Source: Pyrinomonadaceae bacterium (GTDB lineage Bacteria > Acidobacteriota > Blastocatellia > Pyrinomonadales > Pyrinomonadaceae). From it: DNA of 64,000 nt. Of the stretch, positions 34,170-41,988 are shown piece after piece. Where the stretch lies: positions 248,001 through 312,000 of the forward strand of contig JACMJZ010000025.1 of the NCBI GenBank assembly GCA_014380365.1, given 5' to 3'. The position numbers and the translations under genes are program-made. The stretch's first letter is position 1; each line of letters starts with the position of its first letter. The notes under the pieces are model-generated. The model had not been told where the DNA came from, ran no database searches, and worked only from the letters and a program-made list of their open reading frames with translations.

Positions 34170-35320
34170 TGACAGAAGGCAGTAGGCAGAGGGCAGTAGG
34201 CAGAAAGCAGAAGGCATTAGGCATAAGACAGAGTGCGCTTGGCCTTTCGCGGCTTTGCCGCCGCACCGTGCGGAAAGGCTTTGCCTTTCCGGTGCTAGTA
34301 ATTTTGAAATTTCGCAAGGCTGCGCCTTGCGATCTTTTCGGAGGCGGAGCCTCCGGAGATATTTCATCGCATTTGCCGGAAAGCCATAGGCTTTCCGCAC
34401 TGTGCGGCGGCACAGCAGCGGCTTCCGCGTCGGCTGTTCTAAGTGCGTGCGTCTGCATTCTGCTTTTTGCCTTCTGCCTTCTGCCTACCGCCCGCGCTCA
34501 GTTTAGCCAGACGCAGGGAAACTCGCCGCTTTACAGTTCGCGTCCTTATGAGGCGAGGGCTCCCAGTGGTTTGCCAAAAGCCCTGGCTGACGTCGGCATC
34601 GATCAGAAGCTCAACGAGCAACTGCCGCTGGACGCCGTCTTCAAAAACGAACATGGCGAAAGCGTGAAACTGGGCGACTACTTTGGAAAGAAGCCCGTGT
34701 TGTTGTCGCTCGTCTATTACGAGTGTCCGATGCTTTGCAACCAAGTGCTCAACGGCATGGTTACCAACTTCCGCGTGCTGGCGTTTCAGCCCGGACAGGA
34801 ATTTGAAGTGGTGACGGTTAGTTTCGACACTCGAGAAACTCCCGCGCTGGCGGCGGCGAAGAAGAAGACCTACATCGACTATCTGCCGGCGGCAAAGCGC
34901 GAGGGTGCGGCAAAGGGTTGGCATTTTCTGACCGGCAATGCAGCGAACATTAAGCGGTTGACTGAAGCGGTCGGGTTTCGGTATCGCTTCGACAGCGAGA
35001 CGAATCAGTTTGCGCACGGGAGCGGGATTTTTGTCGCGACGCCCCAAGGCAAGCTGGCGAGGTATTTCTACGGCATTGAATACGCGCCCCGCGACGTGAG
35101 GCTGGGTTTGATCGAGGCCGCGGAAAACAAGATCGGATCGCCCGTCGACCAGTTGCTGCTTTACTGTTTTCACTACGATCCCGCGACCGGGAAATACGGC
35201 GCGGTCGTAATGAACATGGTTCAGCTGGGAGGGATCCTAACTTTGATGGCTATAGGTGCGATGTTTTTTGTGATGCGCCGTCGGGTGCGTGCGCGCGGAC
35301 TCAGGGAGCGCGTGGTTTAG
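34169..35320 (+). CDS. SCO1/SenC-type copper chaperone with repeat-built signal peptide
   Basis: Delivers copper to the CuA site of the oxidase encoded just downstream. The thioredoxin-fold core has YYECPMLCNQ (CXXXC copper ligands) and the distal His in FAHGSGIF, and ends with a membrane helix (GGILTLMAIGAMFFVM). The ATG at 34169 overlaps the previous stop (TAATG). Codons from there to about 34490 are the second copy of the nested palindrome, and its right outer arm encodes ILLFAFCLLPTARA, which ends at a good signal-peptidase site before QFSQTQ. So the exported protein begins near 34499, while the start codon is about 330 bases upstream. Confidence 0.88.
   Translation: MTEGSRQRAVGRKQKALGIRQSALGLSRLCRRTVRKGFAFPVLVILKFRKAAPCDLFGGGASGDISSHLPESHRLSALCGGTAAASASAVLSACVCILLFAFCLLPTARAQFSQTQGNSPLYSSRPYEARAPSGLPKALADVGIDQKLNEQLPLDAVFKNEHGESVKLGDYFGKKPVLLSLVYYECPMLCNQVLNGMVTNFRVLAFQPGQEFEVVTVSFDTRETPALAAAKKKTYIDYLPAAKREGAAKGWHFLTGNAANIKRLTEAVGFRYRFDSETNQFAHGSGIFVATPQGKLARYFYGIEYAPRDVRLGLIEAAENKIGSPVDQLLLYCFHYDPATGKYGAVVMNMVQLGGILTLMAIGAMFFVMRRRVRARGLRERVV
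34173..34486. repeat. Nested palindromic composite element, copy 2
   Basis: Outer arms: AGAAGGCAGTAGGCAGAGGG from 34173 to 34216, against tandem CTTCTGCC at 34453-34486. Middle arms: 34247-34292 against 34376-34410, sharing the words GGCTTTGCCGCCGCACCGTG and CGGAAAGGCT with copy 1. Inner hairpins: GCAAGGCTGCGCCTTGC at 34314-34330 and GGAGGCGGAGCCTCC at about 34340-34354. Confidence 0.93.
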
Positions 35321-35420
35321 TCTCTGTGCGTCCTCGGTGTTCTCTGTGTCTCAGTGGTGAGTCTTGATCAGCATTTATTTACCACAGAGACACAGAGAAC
35401 ACAGAGGACGCACAGAGAGA
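35321..35420. repeat. ACCACAGAGACACAGAGAAC inverted repeat (family M)
   Basis: TCTCTGTGCGTCCTCGGTGT... (35321-35358) and ACCACAGAGACACAGAGAAC... (35381-35420) are almost perfect reverse complements over about 38 bases with a 22-base loop. It lies between sco and coxB, inside the operon. Confidence 0.9.
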
Positions 35421-35442
35421 CGGTAGACGTTAATAGACGCTG

Positions 35443-36459
35443 ATGAGTTTTATGCAGACTTCGTGGATTCCATTCATTCCGGAAAGTGCCTCGACCTACG
35501 CGCCGCAGGTTGATGCGCTGTATTTCTATTTGTCCGGTGTGACTGTCTTTTTTACGCTGCTTATCTCGATCGTCCTGATTTTCTTCGTCATCAAGTATCG
35601 CCGCCGCTCGCTCTATGAAATTCCACGGCCTATCGCCGGGTCACACAAGCTGGAGACGCTGTGGTCAGTCGTCCCATTCATTATCGCGATGAGCATGTTT
35701 GCCTGGGGAGCGCAGATCTATTTCCATCAGTATCGCACTCCGAAGAATGCGGATGAGATTTACGTAGTTGCGAAGCAGTGGATGTGGAAGATTCAACACT
35801 CGACCGGACAGCGCGAGATAAATGAACTGCACGTACCGGTGGGACGGAAGATCAAGTTGATCATGACTTCCGAAGACACGATTCACGATTTCTTCGTGCC
35901 GGCGTTTCGCATGAAGGCCGACGTGCTGCCAGGGCGTTACACCACCCAGTGGTTCGAAGCGACCAAGCCCGGGACCTATCATCTTTTCTGCGCCGAGTAT
36001 TGTGGAATGAATCACTCGGGGATGATTGGATCGGTCATCGTCATGCAGCCCACCGACTTTGACAACTGGTTGAGCGGCAACGCCAGCCAGCAGGCGCCGG
36101 CCGTGGCGGGCCAGCAACTTTACGAGTCGCTCGGTTGCGTTTCCTGCCATGGCGCAAAAGGCGAAGGCGGGCGCGGCCCGTCGCTCGCGGGTTTGTTTGG
36201 TCGCCGGGTTTTTCTAACCAATAGCCAAACGGTGACCGCCGATGAAGGCTACATTCGCGAGTCGATTGAAAACCCGCAGGCAAAATTGGTTTCGGGGTTT
36301 GGTCCAATCATGCCGACGTTTCAGGGACAAGTAAGTCCCGAGCAGTTGATTCAAATGATGGCGTTTATTAAGTCGCTGCAGGTGACAGGGCCGCAGCCGG
36401 CAACATCAGCAGCGCCCAGCCCGCAGGCGGGGGCTCAAACATTGCCGACGCCAAGGTAA
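35443..36459 (+). CDS. coxB: Cytochrome c oxidase subunit II with fused cytochrome c (caa3 type)
   Basis: 338 residues. Two N-terminal membrane helices, then a cupredoxin domain with the full CuA set (His149, Cys183, Cys187, His191, Met194 in CAEYCGMNHSGM), then a C-terminal cytochrome c with CVSCH at 232-236. The fusion lets electrons enter the oxidase without a separate soluble cytochrome, fitting the upstream complex. The last 25 residues are Ala/Pro-rich. Confidence 0.96.
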   Translation: MSFMQTSWIPFIPESASTYAPQVDALYFYLSGVTVFFTLLISIVLIFFVIKYRRRSLYEIPRPIAGSHKLETLWSVVPFIIAMSMFAWGAQIYFHQYRTPKNADEIYVVAKQWMWKIQHSTGQREINELHVPVGRKIKLIMTSEDTIHDFFVPAFRMKADVLPGRYTTQWFEATKPGTYHLFCAEYCGMNHSGMIGSVIVMQPTDFDNWLSGNASQQAPAVAGQQLYESLGCVSCHGAKGEGGRGPSLAGLFGRRVFLTNSQTVTADEGYIRESIENPQAKLVSGFGPIMPTFQGQVSPEQLIQMMAFIKSLQVTGPQPATSAAPSPQAGAQTLPTPR

Positions 36460-36476
36460 AGAGCAGTTTGTAGATT

Positions 36477-38174
36477 ATGAAAGCACCCGAAACATTTGAA
36501 ACTCCCGCGGCTGAGCGCGTTAATTATATCAACGCGCAGTATGGTCTGAAGTCGTGGCTGTTGACGAAAGATCATAAGCGCATCGGACTGCTCTACCTGG
36601 GATCGATCTCGTTTTTCTTCCTCATTGGCGGCCTCTACGCGATGTTCATTCGCCTGGAGTTGCTAACTCCACAGGGCGACTTCCTTTCCTCGGCGACATA
36701 CAACAAGGTCTTTACTCAACACGGAATCATCATGATCTTTTTCTTCCTGATTCCGTCGATACCCGCAACCCTGGGAAACTTCCTGGTGCCGCTGATGATT
36801 GGCGCCAAAGACCTCGCGTTTCCGCGCATCAATTTGCTGAGCTGGTACATTTATCTGCTCGGGGGAATCATCACGATCTACGCGCTGCTGGCTGGCGGGA
36901 TTGATACTGGTTGGACTTTCTACGTGCCGTACAGCACGACGTTTTCCAACTCCTACGTAATAGCCACCGGCGCCGGAATTTTCATTAGCGGCTTCTCGTC
37001 AATTCTGACGGGCTTAAACTTCATCGTCACCATTCACACGATGCGCGCTCCGGGCATGACCTGGTTCCGCATGCCGTTGTTTATCTGGGCCCACTATGCC
37101 ACGTCCCTAATCATGATTCTGGGAACCCCGGTGATCGCGATCACGATTTTGCTGCTGGCGTTTGAGCGACTGGCGCATGTCGGAATATTCGATCCGGCAA
37201 ACGGCGGCGACCCGGTGCTCTTCCAGCATTTGTTCTGGTTCTATTCGCATCCGGCTGTTTACATCATGGTCCTGCCCGGGATGGGAATTATTAGCGAGCT
37301 AATCGCCAACTTCTCGCGCAAGAATATTTTCGGATACTCGTTCGTGGCCTTCTCGAGCCTGGCGATTGCGGTCTTTGGTTTTCTGGTTTGGGGGCACCAC
37401 CTGTTCGTTGCCAGCCAGTCGGTGTATGCAGGGATGATCTTTTCGTTTCTGAGTTTTGCGGTGGCGATTCCGTCGGCAATCAAAGTCTTCAACTGGACCG
37501 CCACGCTCTACAAAGGCTCGATCTCCTACGACACGCCGATGCTCTACGCACTCGGTTTCATCGGGCTGTTTACGATTGGCGGGATGACCGGACTGTTTCT
37601 GGCCGCGCTCGCGGTGGACGTGCATTTGAGTGACACTTATTTCGTGGTGGCTCACTTCCACTACATCATGGTTGGTGGGACTTTGCTCGCTTACCTCGGC
37701 GGACTGCATTACTGGTGGCCGAAGATTACTGGGCGCATGTATCCCGAAGGGTGGGGCAGGTTTTCGGCGCTCACAGTTTTCGTTGGTTTCAATCTGACGT
37801 TTCTGCCGCAGTTCATCGCCGGATACATGGGCATGCCGCGTCGCTATCACGCCTATCCGCCGGAGTTTCAAGTGTTCAATGTGCTGTCTTCGGCAGGTGC
37901 ATCAATACTTGGCGTGGGGCTGTTGATTCCGTTGATCTATTTGATCTGGTCGATGCGTTATGGCAAACGCGCCGAAGCGAATCCCTGGCACTTGCCCGGG
38001 CTCGAATGGCGTACGCCTTCGCCGCCGCCAACGGAAAATTTCCTGGTAACGCCGGTGGTTACCTGGGAGGCATATGAGTTTGCACCGCCCGAAGAGTTGC
38101 GCGTGATAGGTATGTTCCGGGAAGACGAGGGGTTGGAAAATGCAGACGCGGTGATTGACGGGAAGCCGACGTAA
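36477..38174 (+). CDS. coxA: Cytochrome c oxidase subunit I
   Basis: 565 residues, 12 membrane helices. Haem-copper site residues are present: [11 protein letters not shown] (His-Tyr of CuB), [11 protein letters not shown] (CuB histidines) and HFHYIMVGG (haem ligands). Reduces oxygen to water and pumps protons. It starts 17 bases after coxB. The subunit III gene is separate. Confidence 0.97.
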   Translation: MKAPETFETPAAERVNYINAQYGLKSWLLTKDHKRIGLLYLGSISFFFLIGGLYAMFIRLELLTPQGDFLSSATYNKVFTQHGIIMIFFFLIPSIPATLGNFLVPLMIGAKDLAFPRINLLSWYIYLLGGIITIYALLAGGIDTGWTFYVPYSTTFSNSYVIATGAGIFISGFSSILTGLNFIVTIHTMRAPGMTWFRMPLFIWAHYATSLIMILGTPVIAITILLLAFERLAHVGIFDPANGGDPVLFQHLFWFYSHPAVYIMVLPGMGIISELIANFSRKNIFGYSFVAFSSLAIAVFGFLVWGHHLFVASQSVYAGMIFSFLSFAVAIPSAIKVFNWTATLYKGSISYDTPMLYALGFIGLFTIGGMTGLFLAALAVDVHLSDTYFVVAHFHYIMVGGTLLAYLGGLHYWWPKITGRMYPEGWGRFSALTVFVGFNLTFLPQFIAGYMGMPRRYHAYPPEFQVFNVLSSAGASILGVGLLIPLIYLIWSMRYGKRAEANPWHLPGLEWRTPSPPPTENFLVTPVVTWEAYEFAPPEELRVIGMFREDEGLENADAVIDGKPT

Positions 38175-38175
38175 C

Positions 38176-38262
38176 AGAGTTCAGAGGTCAGAAAGACGGA
38201 CTTAGTTCTAAGTCTCGGAACACGCTAGAAGTTTAGAGTTCAAACTTTAGTTTGTCTTTTGG
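38176..38262. repeat. Half units of families A and B between coxA and coxC
   Basis: CAGAGTTCAGAGGTCAGAAA at 38175-38194 (family A half) and AGAAGTTTAGAGTTCAAACT followed by TTAGTTTG near 38229-38256 (family B half). Neither has its complementary arm here. Confidence 0.65.
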
Positions 38263-39015
38263 ATGGGAGCACCATTGGCAGCAGCAGTGGAACATGAGCA
38301 CAGCCACCCGGCGCTACAGCACCACTTTGAGAACCTGGAGCAGCAGCGCGAGGCCGGCACGCTCGGAATGTGGGTTTTCCTGGTGACGGAGATCATGTTC
38401 TTCGGTGGGATGTTTTTTGCCTACACACTCTACCGCACGAAGTTTCCTGACTCCTTTGCCACTGCGAGCAATCACCTTTCGTTGCCCCTGGGCGCTGTCA
38501 ATACGGTGGTGCTGATCCTCAGCAGCTTGACGATGGCGCTGGCAGTTTACAGCGCGCAGGTCGGCAAGCGTCGCAATCTGATTCTTTTCCTGGTGCTGAC
38601 GATTGTCTTAGGCTCAGCATTTCTGGGGATCAAGGCAGTCGAGTATCGCGACAAGTATGTTGACCATCTCATTCCGGGGAAACTGATTCCGGGAAATCCA
38701 TTCAATCCGGCAGTGGCAGCGCACGGCGACACCGACCCGCATAAACTCCACCTGGTCGGCAACGCGAAGGTCAAGGAAGTGGAGATGTTCTACTGGATCT
38801 ATTTTGCCATGACTGGCATGCACGCCATCCACATGATTATCGGCGTGGCGCTGCTCTCGGTGCTGTTGTATTTCGCTTGGCGAGGGCGTTATGGTCCGGA
38901 GTATCACAATCCGGTGGAGATACTAGGGCTCTATTGGCACTTCGTAGACATCATCTGGATCTTCCTGTTCCCCCTGCTGTATTTGTTAGGAAGACATTTG
39001 CTGCATAGCGCGTAG
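38263..39015 (+). CDS. coxC: Cytochrome c oxidase subunit III
   Basis: 250 residues, about six membrane helices. Subunit III signatures are YWIYFAMTGMHAIHMIIGV and YWHFVDIIWIFLFPLLYL. A soluble loop (about residues 128-165) rich in His/Asp/Lys separates the middle helices and is longer than usual. The ATG at 38263 follows a repeat half unit rather than a clear ribosome-binding site. Confidence 0.94.
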   Translation: MGAPLAAAVEHEHSHPALQHHFENLEQQREAGTLGMWVFLVTEIMFFGGMFFAYTLYRTKFPDSFATASNHLSLPLGAVNTVVLILSSLTMALAVYSAQVGKRRNLILFLVLTIVLGSAFLGIKAVEYRDKYVDHLIPGKLIPGNPFNPAVAAHGDTDPHKLHLVGNAKVKEVEMFYWIYFAMTGMHAIHMIIGVALLSVLLYFAWRGRYGPEYHNPVEILGLYWHFVDIIWIFLFPLLYLLGRHLLHSA

Positions 39016-39022
39016 GACAGTT

Positions 39023-39310
39023 ATGAGCGAACACATCGTCTCTCTAAAAGTTTACTTCACGATTTTCATCGCCTTGATGGTGGGAACAGCTCTTACTGTC
39101 TGGGCGGGGCTGCAGGATTTTCCGGGGCCGCTGAACGTGATAGTGGCACTAACGATTGCCGTAATTAAAGCAACGCTCGTCGTGCTCTACTTCATGCACG
39201 TTCGCTACAGCTCGAGATTGATTTGGGTGGTTTTTGCGTCGGCGTTATTTTGGCTGGGAATCCTCTTCGCGCTCACCTTCGGCGACTACTGGACCCGAGG
39301 CTGGCTGTGA
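39023..39310 (+). CDS. coxD: Cytochrome c oxidase subunit IV (small membrane subunit)
   Basis: 95 residues, three membrane helices, with KATLVVLYFMHVRYSSRL, typical of prokaryotic caa3/bo3 subunit IV. It starts seven bases after coxC and ends the operon. Confidence 0.92.
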   Translation: MSEHIVSLKVYFTIFIALMVGTALTVWAGLQDFPGPLNVIVALTIAVIKATLVVLYFMHVRYSSRLIWVVFASALFWLGILFALTFGDYWTRGWL

Positions 39311-39335
39311 TTCGCTGGAGCCGCCCTGCTCCCCG

Positions 39336-39692
39336 TTAACTTTCCACTGCGTACAACTTCAAATCACGCACTCCCACCAGACGATTACAAGCTGGGCATT
39401 CCAGGCGAATAGCGGTGTCAGTCGTCTTGATGCCGGCCCCACAATAAGGACAGGGACCCGCAATCTCGTTCTGCTTGAATTGACCGCGCATCATCAGCAG
39501 CGGCACCAGCATTCCGGCGATGATCAAGGGAATTCCAAAAACCAGTCCAATGGTTGCGCCCTGACCAAACGTCAAACTGATAACCAATCCACCAATAAAC
39601 AAGAGCAGACCGATGGCAATCGCGAACGAAAAGCCGTAGGCGCCGTCAAAACTCTTTCCGGGCTTACCATAATCCGGTTCCTGGGAACTCAT
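39336..39692 (-). CDS. Membrane protein with C-terminal zinc ribbon
   Basis: 118 residues. Two membrane helices (about 21-43 and 47-68), then a zinc ribbon with CPYC (about 82-85) and CPAC (about 98-101). Convergent with the cox operon, with only 25 bases between. Function unknown. Confidence 0.78.
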   Translation of the reverse strand: MSSQEPDYGKPGKSFDGAYGFSFAIAIGLLLFIGGLVISLTFGQGATIGLVFGIPLIIAGMLVPLLMMRGQFKQNEIAGPCPYCGAGIKTTDTAIRLECPACNRLVGVRDLKLYAVES

Positions 39693-39776
39693 TTCTTAAC
39701 CTCCCCAAAGTAACGAGATGTGTTGAGTCGTGAATCGACTTTTACCCGCCTATGTAAATCTTGTCAACTTTCGCTG

Positions 39777-39905
39777 GAAGCGCAGACATCCTGTCTGCAA
39801 TGAGCGCGTCAGCGCGAACCGGCCGCTCATTACCTTCGACTACCGAAAGATCTTCGCGAGCTGCGCTCGCGTTTGCAGGCAGGATGCCTGCGCTCCCAGC
39901 GCTCC
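39777..39905. repeat. Family E inverted pair
   Basis: GGAAGCGCAGACATCCTGTC (39777-39796) and GCAGGCAGGATGCCTGCGCT (from about 39877) form an inverted pair. The latter is the same unit as inside actB and the 10.6 kb membrane gene. The spacer 39693-39950 has no gene. Confidence 0.85.
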
Positions 39906-39950
39906 GCTGTGAACTTTGCGGCAACGTGGTTATAATCACCGTTTCAAATT

Positions 39951-40952
39951 ATGACTACTAAAACCGACACTATCACCAATAGCCCACTCGAAACCTACTT
40001 AAGCCAGCACGACGAAGACGCCTGGGCGGCTGCCTTGACCACGCTGCTGCGCTCCATTCATGACGTGGACAAGAACGCTACCCAGATATGGTTCGCGTTT
40101 TACCCACTTTCCGTGTTTCACGCTTTTCAGGAGACTGATGACGCGGAAGAACTGGTGCGGCAACTGCTCATCAAGGGCAACTACCGCTTGAAAGATCAGA
40201 TTGATTCGTCGCACAAGTTTCTTTACGGCCACCGCTACTGGCCCAAGGTGAAGAGTGCGGTTGAAGCGTTTGCCGCGAGCTATGACTCAGCGGACGGCGA
40301 CAAACTTGCCGATCAGATTCTCAAGGTCGCGGGCGAGGTAGCCCGGGCCAACGGCTTCGATGAATCGTTGGTGGTCGGCATCACCGCGGTTGCCTTCATG
40401 ACGCTTCAGCAATCAGGGCTGGCGGCTTTCAAGAGTGCGAAGGGCGAAATGCTGCTTGACCGCAAGCATGCTAAACAGACGCCGGAACAGATCCTGCGCG
40501 AGCGGGCGAAGGACAACAGCCAGGGACTATTTGGATTCTTGAGGACTGTCGATAAGAAGTGGACCGTAACTTACGACGAAACCGACGACAGCGCTTCGTA
40601 CCAAATGAACAACGATCAGGACATGGCCTGGGGCGCCGCCGATGACCGCACGCGCAACTGGCGCGAGATCGATCCGCGACGTCCTGAAGGGCCTATTCCG
40701 GTCGAGTGTCGTTCGGCTTCATGTGGCACGTGCTGGGTGGGAATTCTTGGCGGCGCGGAAAAACTTTCCGACGTGGCGGTGCGCGAGGGCAAACAGATTA
40801 AGGACTTTGGTTACATCAACACTCCTGAGCCCAAACCGCTGATTCGACTCGCCTGTCAGGCCAAGACCTACGGTGCTGTTTCAATCGTAATCCCACCCTG
40901 GAATGGTGTGTTTGGAAAATATTTGAAAGATCAAAAGAGAACGACTGATTGA
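39951..40952 (+). CDS. 2Fe-2S ferredoxin-domain protein
   Basis: 333 residues. The N-terminal 200 residues are helical and of no family I recognise. The C-terminal domain has plant-type ferredoxin ligands CRSASCGTC and a fourth Cys in RLACQAKTYG. Likely a soluble electron carrier fused to a helical partner. Immediately downstream the base composition drops and the AT-rich cassette begins. Confidence 0.8.
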   Translation: MTTKTDTITNSPLETYLSQHDEDAWAAALTTLLRSIHDVDKNATQIWFAFYPLSVFHAFQETDDAEELVRQLLIKGNYRLKDQIDSSHKFLYGHRYWPKVKSAVEAFAASYDSADGDKLADQILKVAGEVARANGFDESLVVGITAVAFMTLQQSGLAAFKSAKGEMLLDRKHAKQTPEQILRERAKDNSQGLFGFLRTVDKKWTVTYDETDDSASYQMNNDQDMAWGAADDRTRNWREIDPRRPEGPIPVECRSASCGTCWVGILGGAEKLSDVAVREGKQIKDFGYINTPEPKPLIRLACQAKTYGAVSIVIPPWNGVFGKYLKDQKRTTD

Positions 40953-41012
40953 CTCTACACTGCCAAATTCTTGGTATTGCTTTGAGTTGATTAGCTGCGG
41001 CAATGACTTAGT

Positions 41013-41086
41013 ACCTATCGATAGTTCTGTTATTATTCCGTGAAAGTCAGGGTTGCAAAGATGACCGGTACTTTTGACCTATCGAT
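41013..41086 (+). promoter_or_regulatory. Repeated ACCTATCGAT before the methyltransferase gene
   Basis: ACCTATCGAT occurs at 41013-41022 and again at 41077-41086, two bases before the methyltransferase ATG. The first copy is part of the palindrome CTATCGATAG (41015-41024). TATTAT at 41031-41036 is a possible -10. The pair could be an operator or a site for autoregulation by the methylase; this is inference from placement. Confidence 0.35.
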
Positions 41087-41088
41087 TC

Positions 41089-41979
41089 ATGAGCATCCCA
41101 CAAATATTCGATGCGCTAAAAAGCAATATTATCACCAGCCCTAATTCCTGGCAGGGTGTATCGGCATCGAATGTCCCTTGGAGCATTCATGAGGGAGACG
41201 CTCGCACTGTCCTCACGCAACTCGACGATAATAGCTTCAATTGTTGTGTCACCTCGCCCCCGTACTACAATCTCAGAGACTACGGAGTCGAAAATCAATT
41301 AGGTTTGGAAGAGACAATAACGGAATACGTCGGGAAGCTTACCTCCGTCATGGACGAGGTCCGTAAAAAGCTCAAGACAGATGGCCTCCTTTTCTTGAAC
41401 ATTGGCGATACTTATTACTCAGGGAAAGGTCAATCGCAAGGAACGGATCGGAAAAGCAATAAGCGGAGATTCGGCCTTCGGCCGGTTGATAAGAGTGGTG
41501 GAGTTGGCATCGGCATTCAACGCAAATCCGTGATTGGGGTACCTTGGCGGGTCGCAATTGAAATGTCAAAAACCGATTGGGTGTTGCGTAGCGCCATCAT
41601 CTGGCATCGAGCGAGGGGTTTGCCCGAGGCCGTGTTGGATAGACCGCGTCGCAGTTACGAATATGTGTTCATGTTTGCGAAGGATCGAAAATATTACTTC
41701 AACCGACAGCCTTTGATAGAGAAAAACATCGATGAGGATGTCTGGACTATTCCCCCGCGCCCGAAGCTACCTGACGGCATTGATACCGCTCCCTATCCAG
41801 ATGAGCTGGTTCAAAGGTGTATTGATATCGGATGTCCTGAAGGGGGTGCGGTGCTGGATCCTTTTGCCGGAAGTGGCACCACACTAAGGGTTGCAATCAA
41901 GAACCATAGACCCGCGACCGGTATTGATCTCAATCCTGACTTCTGTCGCTACATGGTGACTGAACTGAGTAAATACTAA
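41089..41979 (+). CDS. Site-specific DNA methyltransferase (beta class, SPPY type)
   Basis: 296 residues from ATG 41089. Catalytic motif IV TSPPYYNLRDYG at 55-66 comes before SAM motif I DPFAGSGTT at 257-265, the beta-class order. SPPY is most common in N4-cytosine methylases, but N6-adenine cannot be excluded. The region between the motifs (about 110-150) would hold target recognition. The gene is AT-richer than its left neighbour and is followed nine bases later by the ATPase gene, with AAGGA between. In context it probably protects host DNA or marks self for the downstream ATPase and nuclease. No restriction gene of a known type accompanies it. Confidence 0.93.
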   Translation: MSIPQIFDALKSNIITSPNSWQGVSASNVPWSIHEGDARTVLTQLDDNSFNCCVTSPPYYNLRDYGVENQLGLEETITEYVGKLTSVMDEVRKKLKTDGLLFLNIGDTYYSGKGQSQGTDRKSNKRRFGLRPVDKSGGVGIGIQRKSVIGVPWRVAIEMSKTDWVLRSAIIWHRARGLPEAVLDRPRRSYEYVFMFAKDRKYYFNRQPLIEKNIDEDVWTIPPRPKLPDGIDTAPYPDELVQRCIDIGCPEGGAVLDPFAGSGTTLRVAIKNHRPATGIDLNPDFCRYMVTELSKY

Positions 41980-41988
41980 GGACCTTTC

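Noticed and set aside
31490-34490. Nested palindromes as insertion sequences or transposons
   Set aside because: About 250-315 bp with no transposase frame; the translated frames are merely arms of the palindrome. They could be non-autonomous elements, but no target-site duplication is evident.
39742-39961. Small open frames on both strands between 39.7 and 39.96 kb
   Set aside because: They translate family E repeat arms only.
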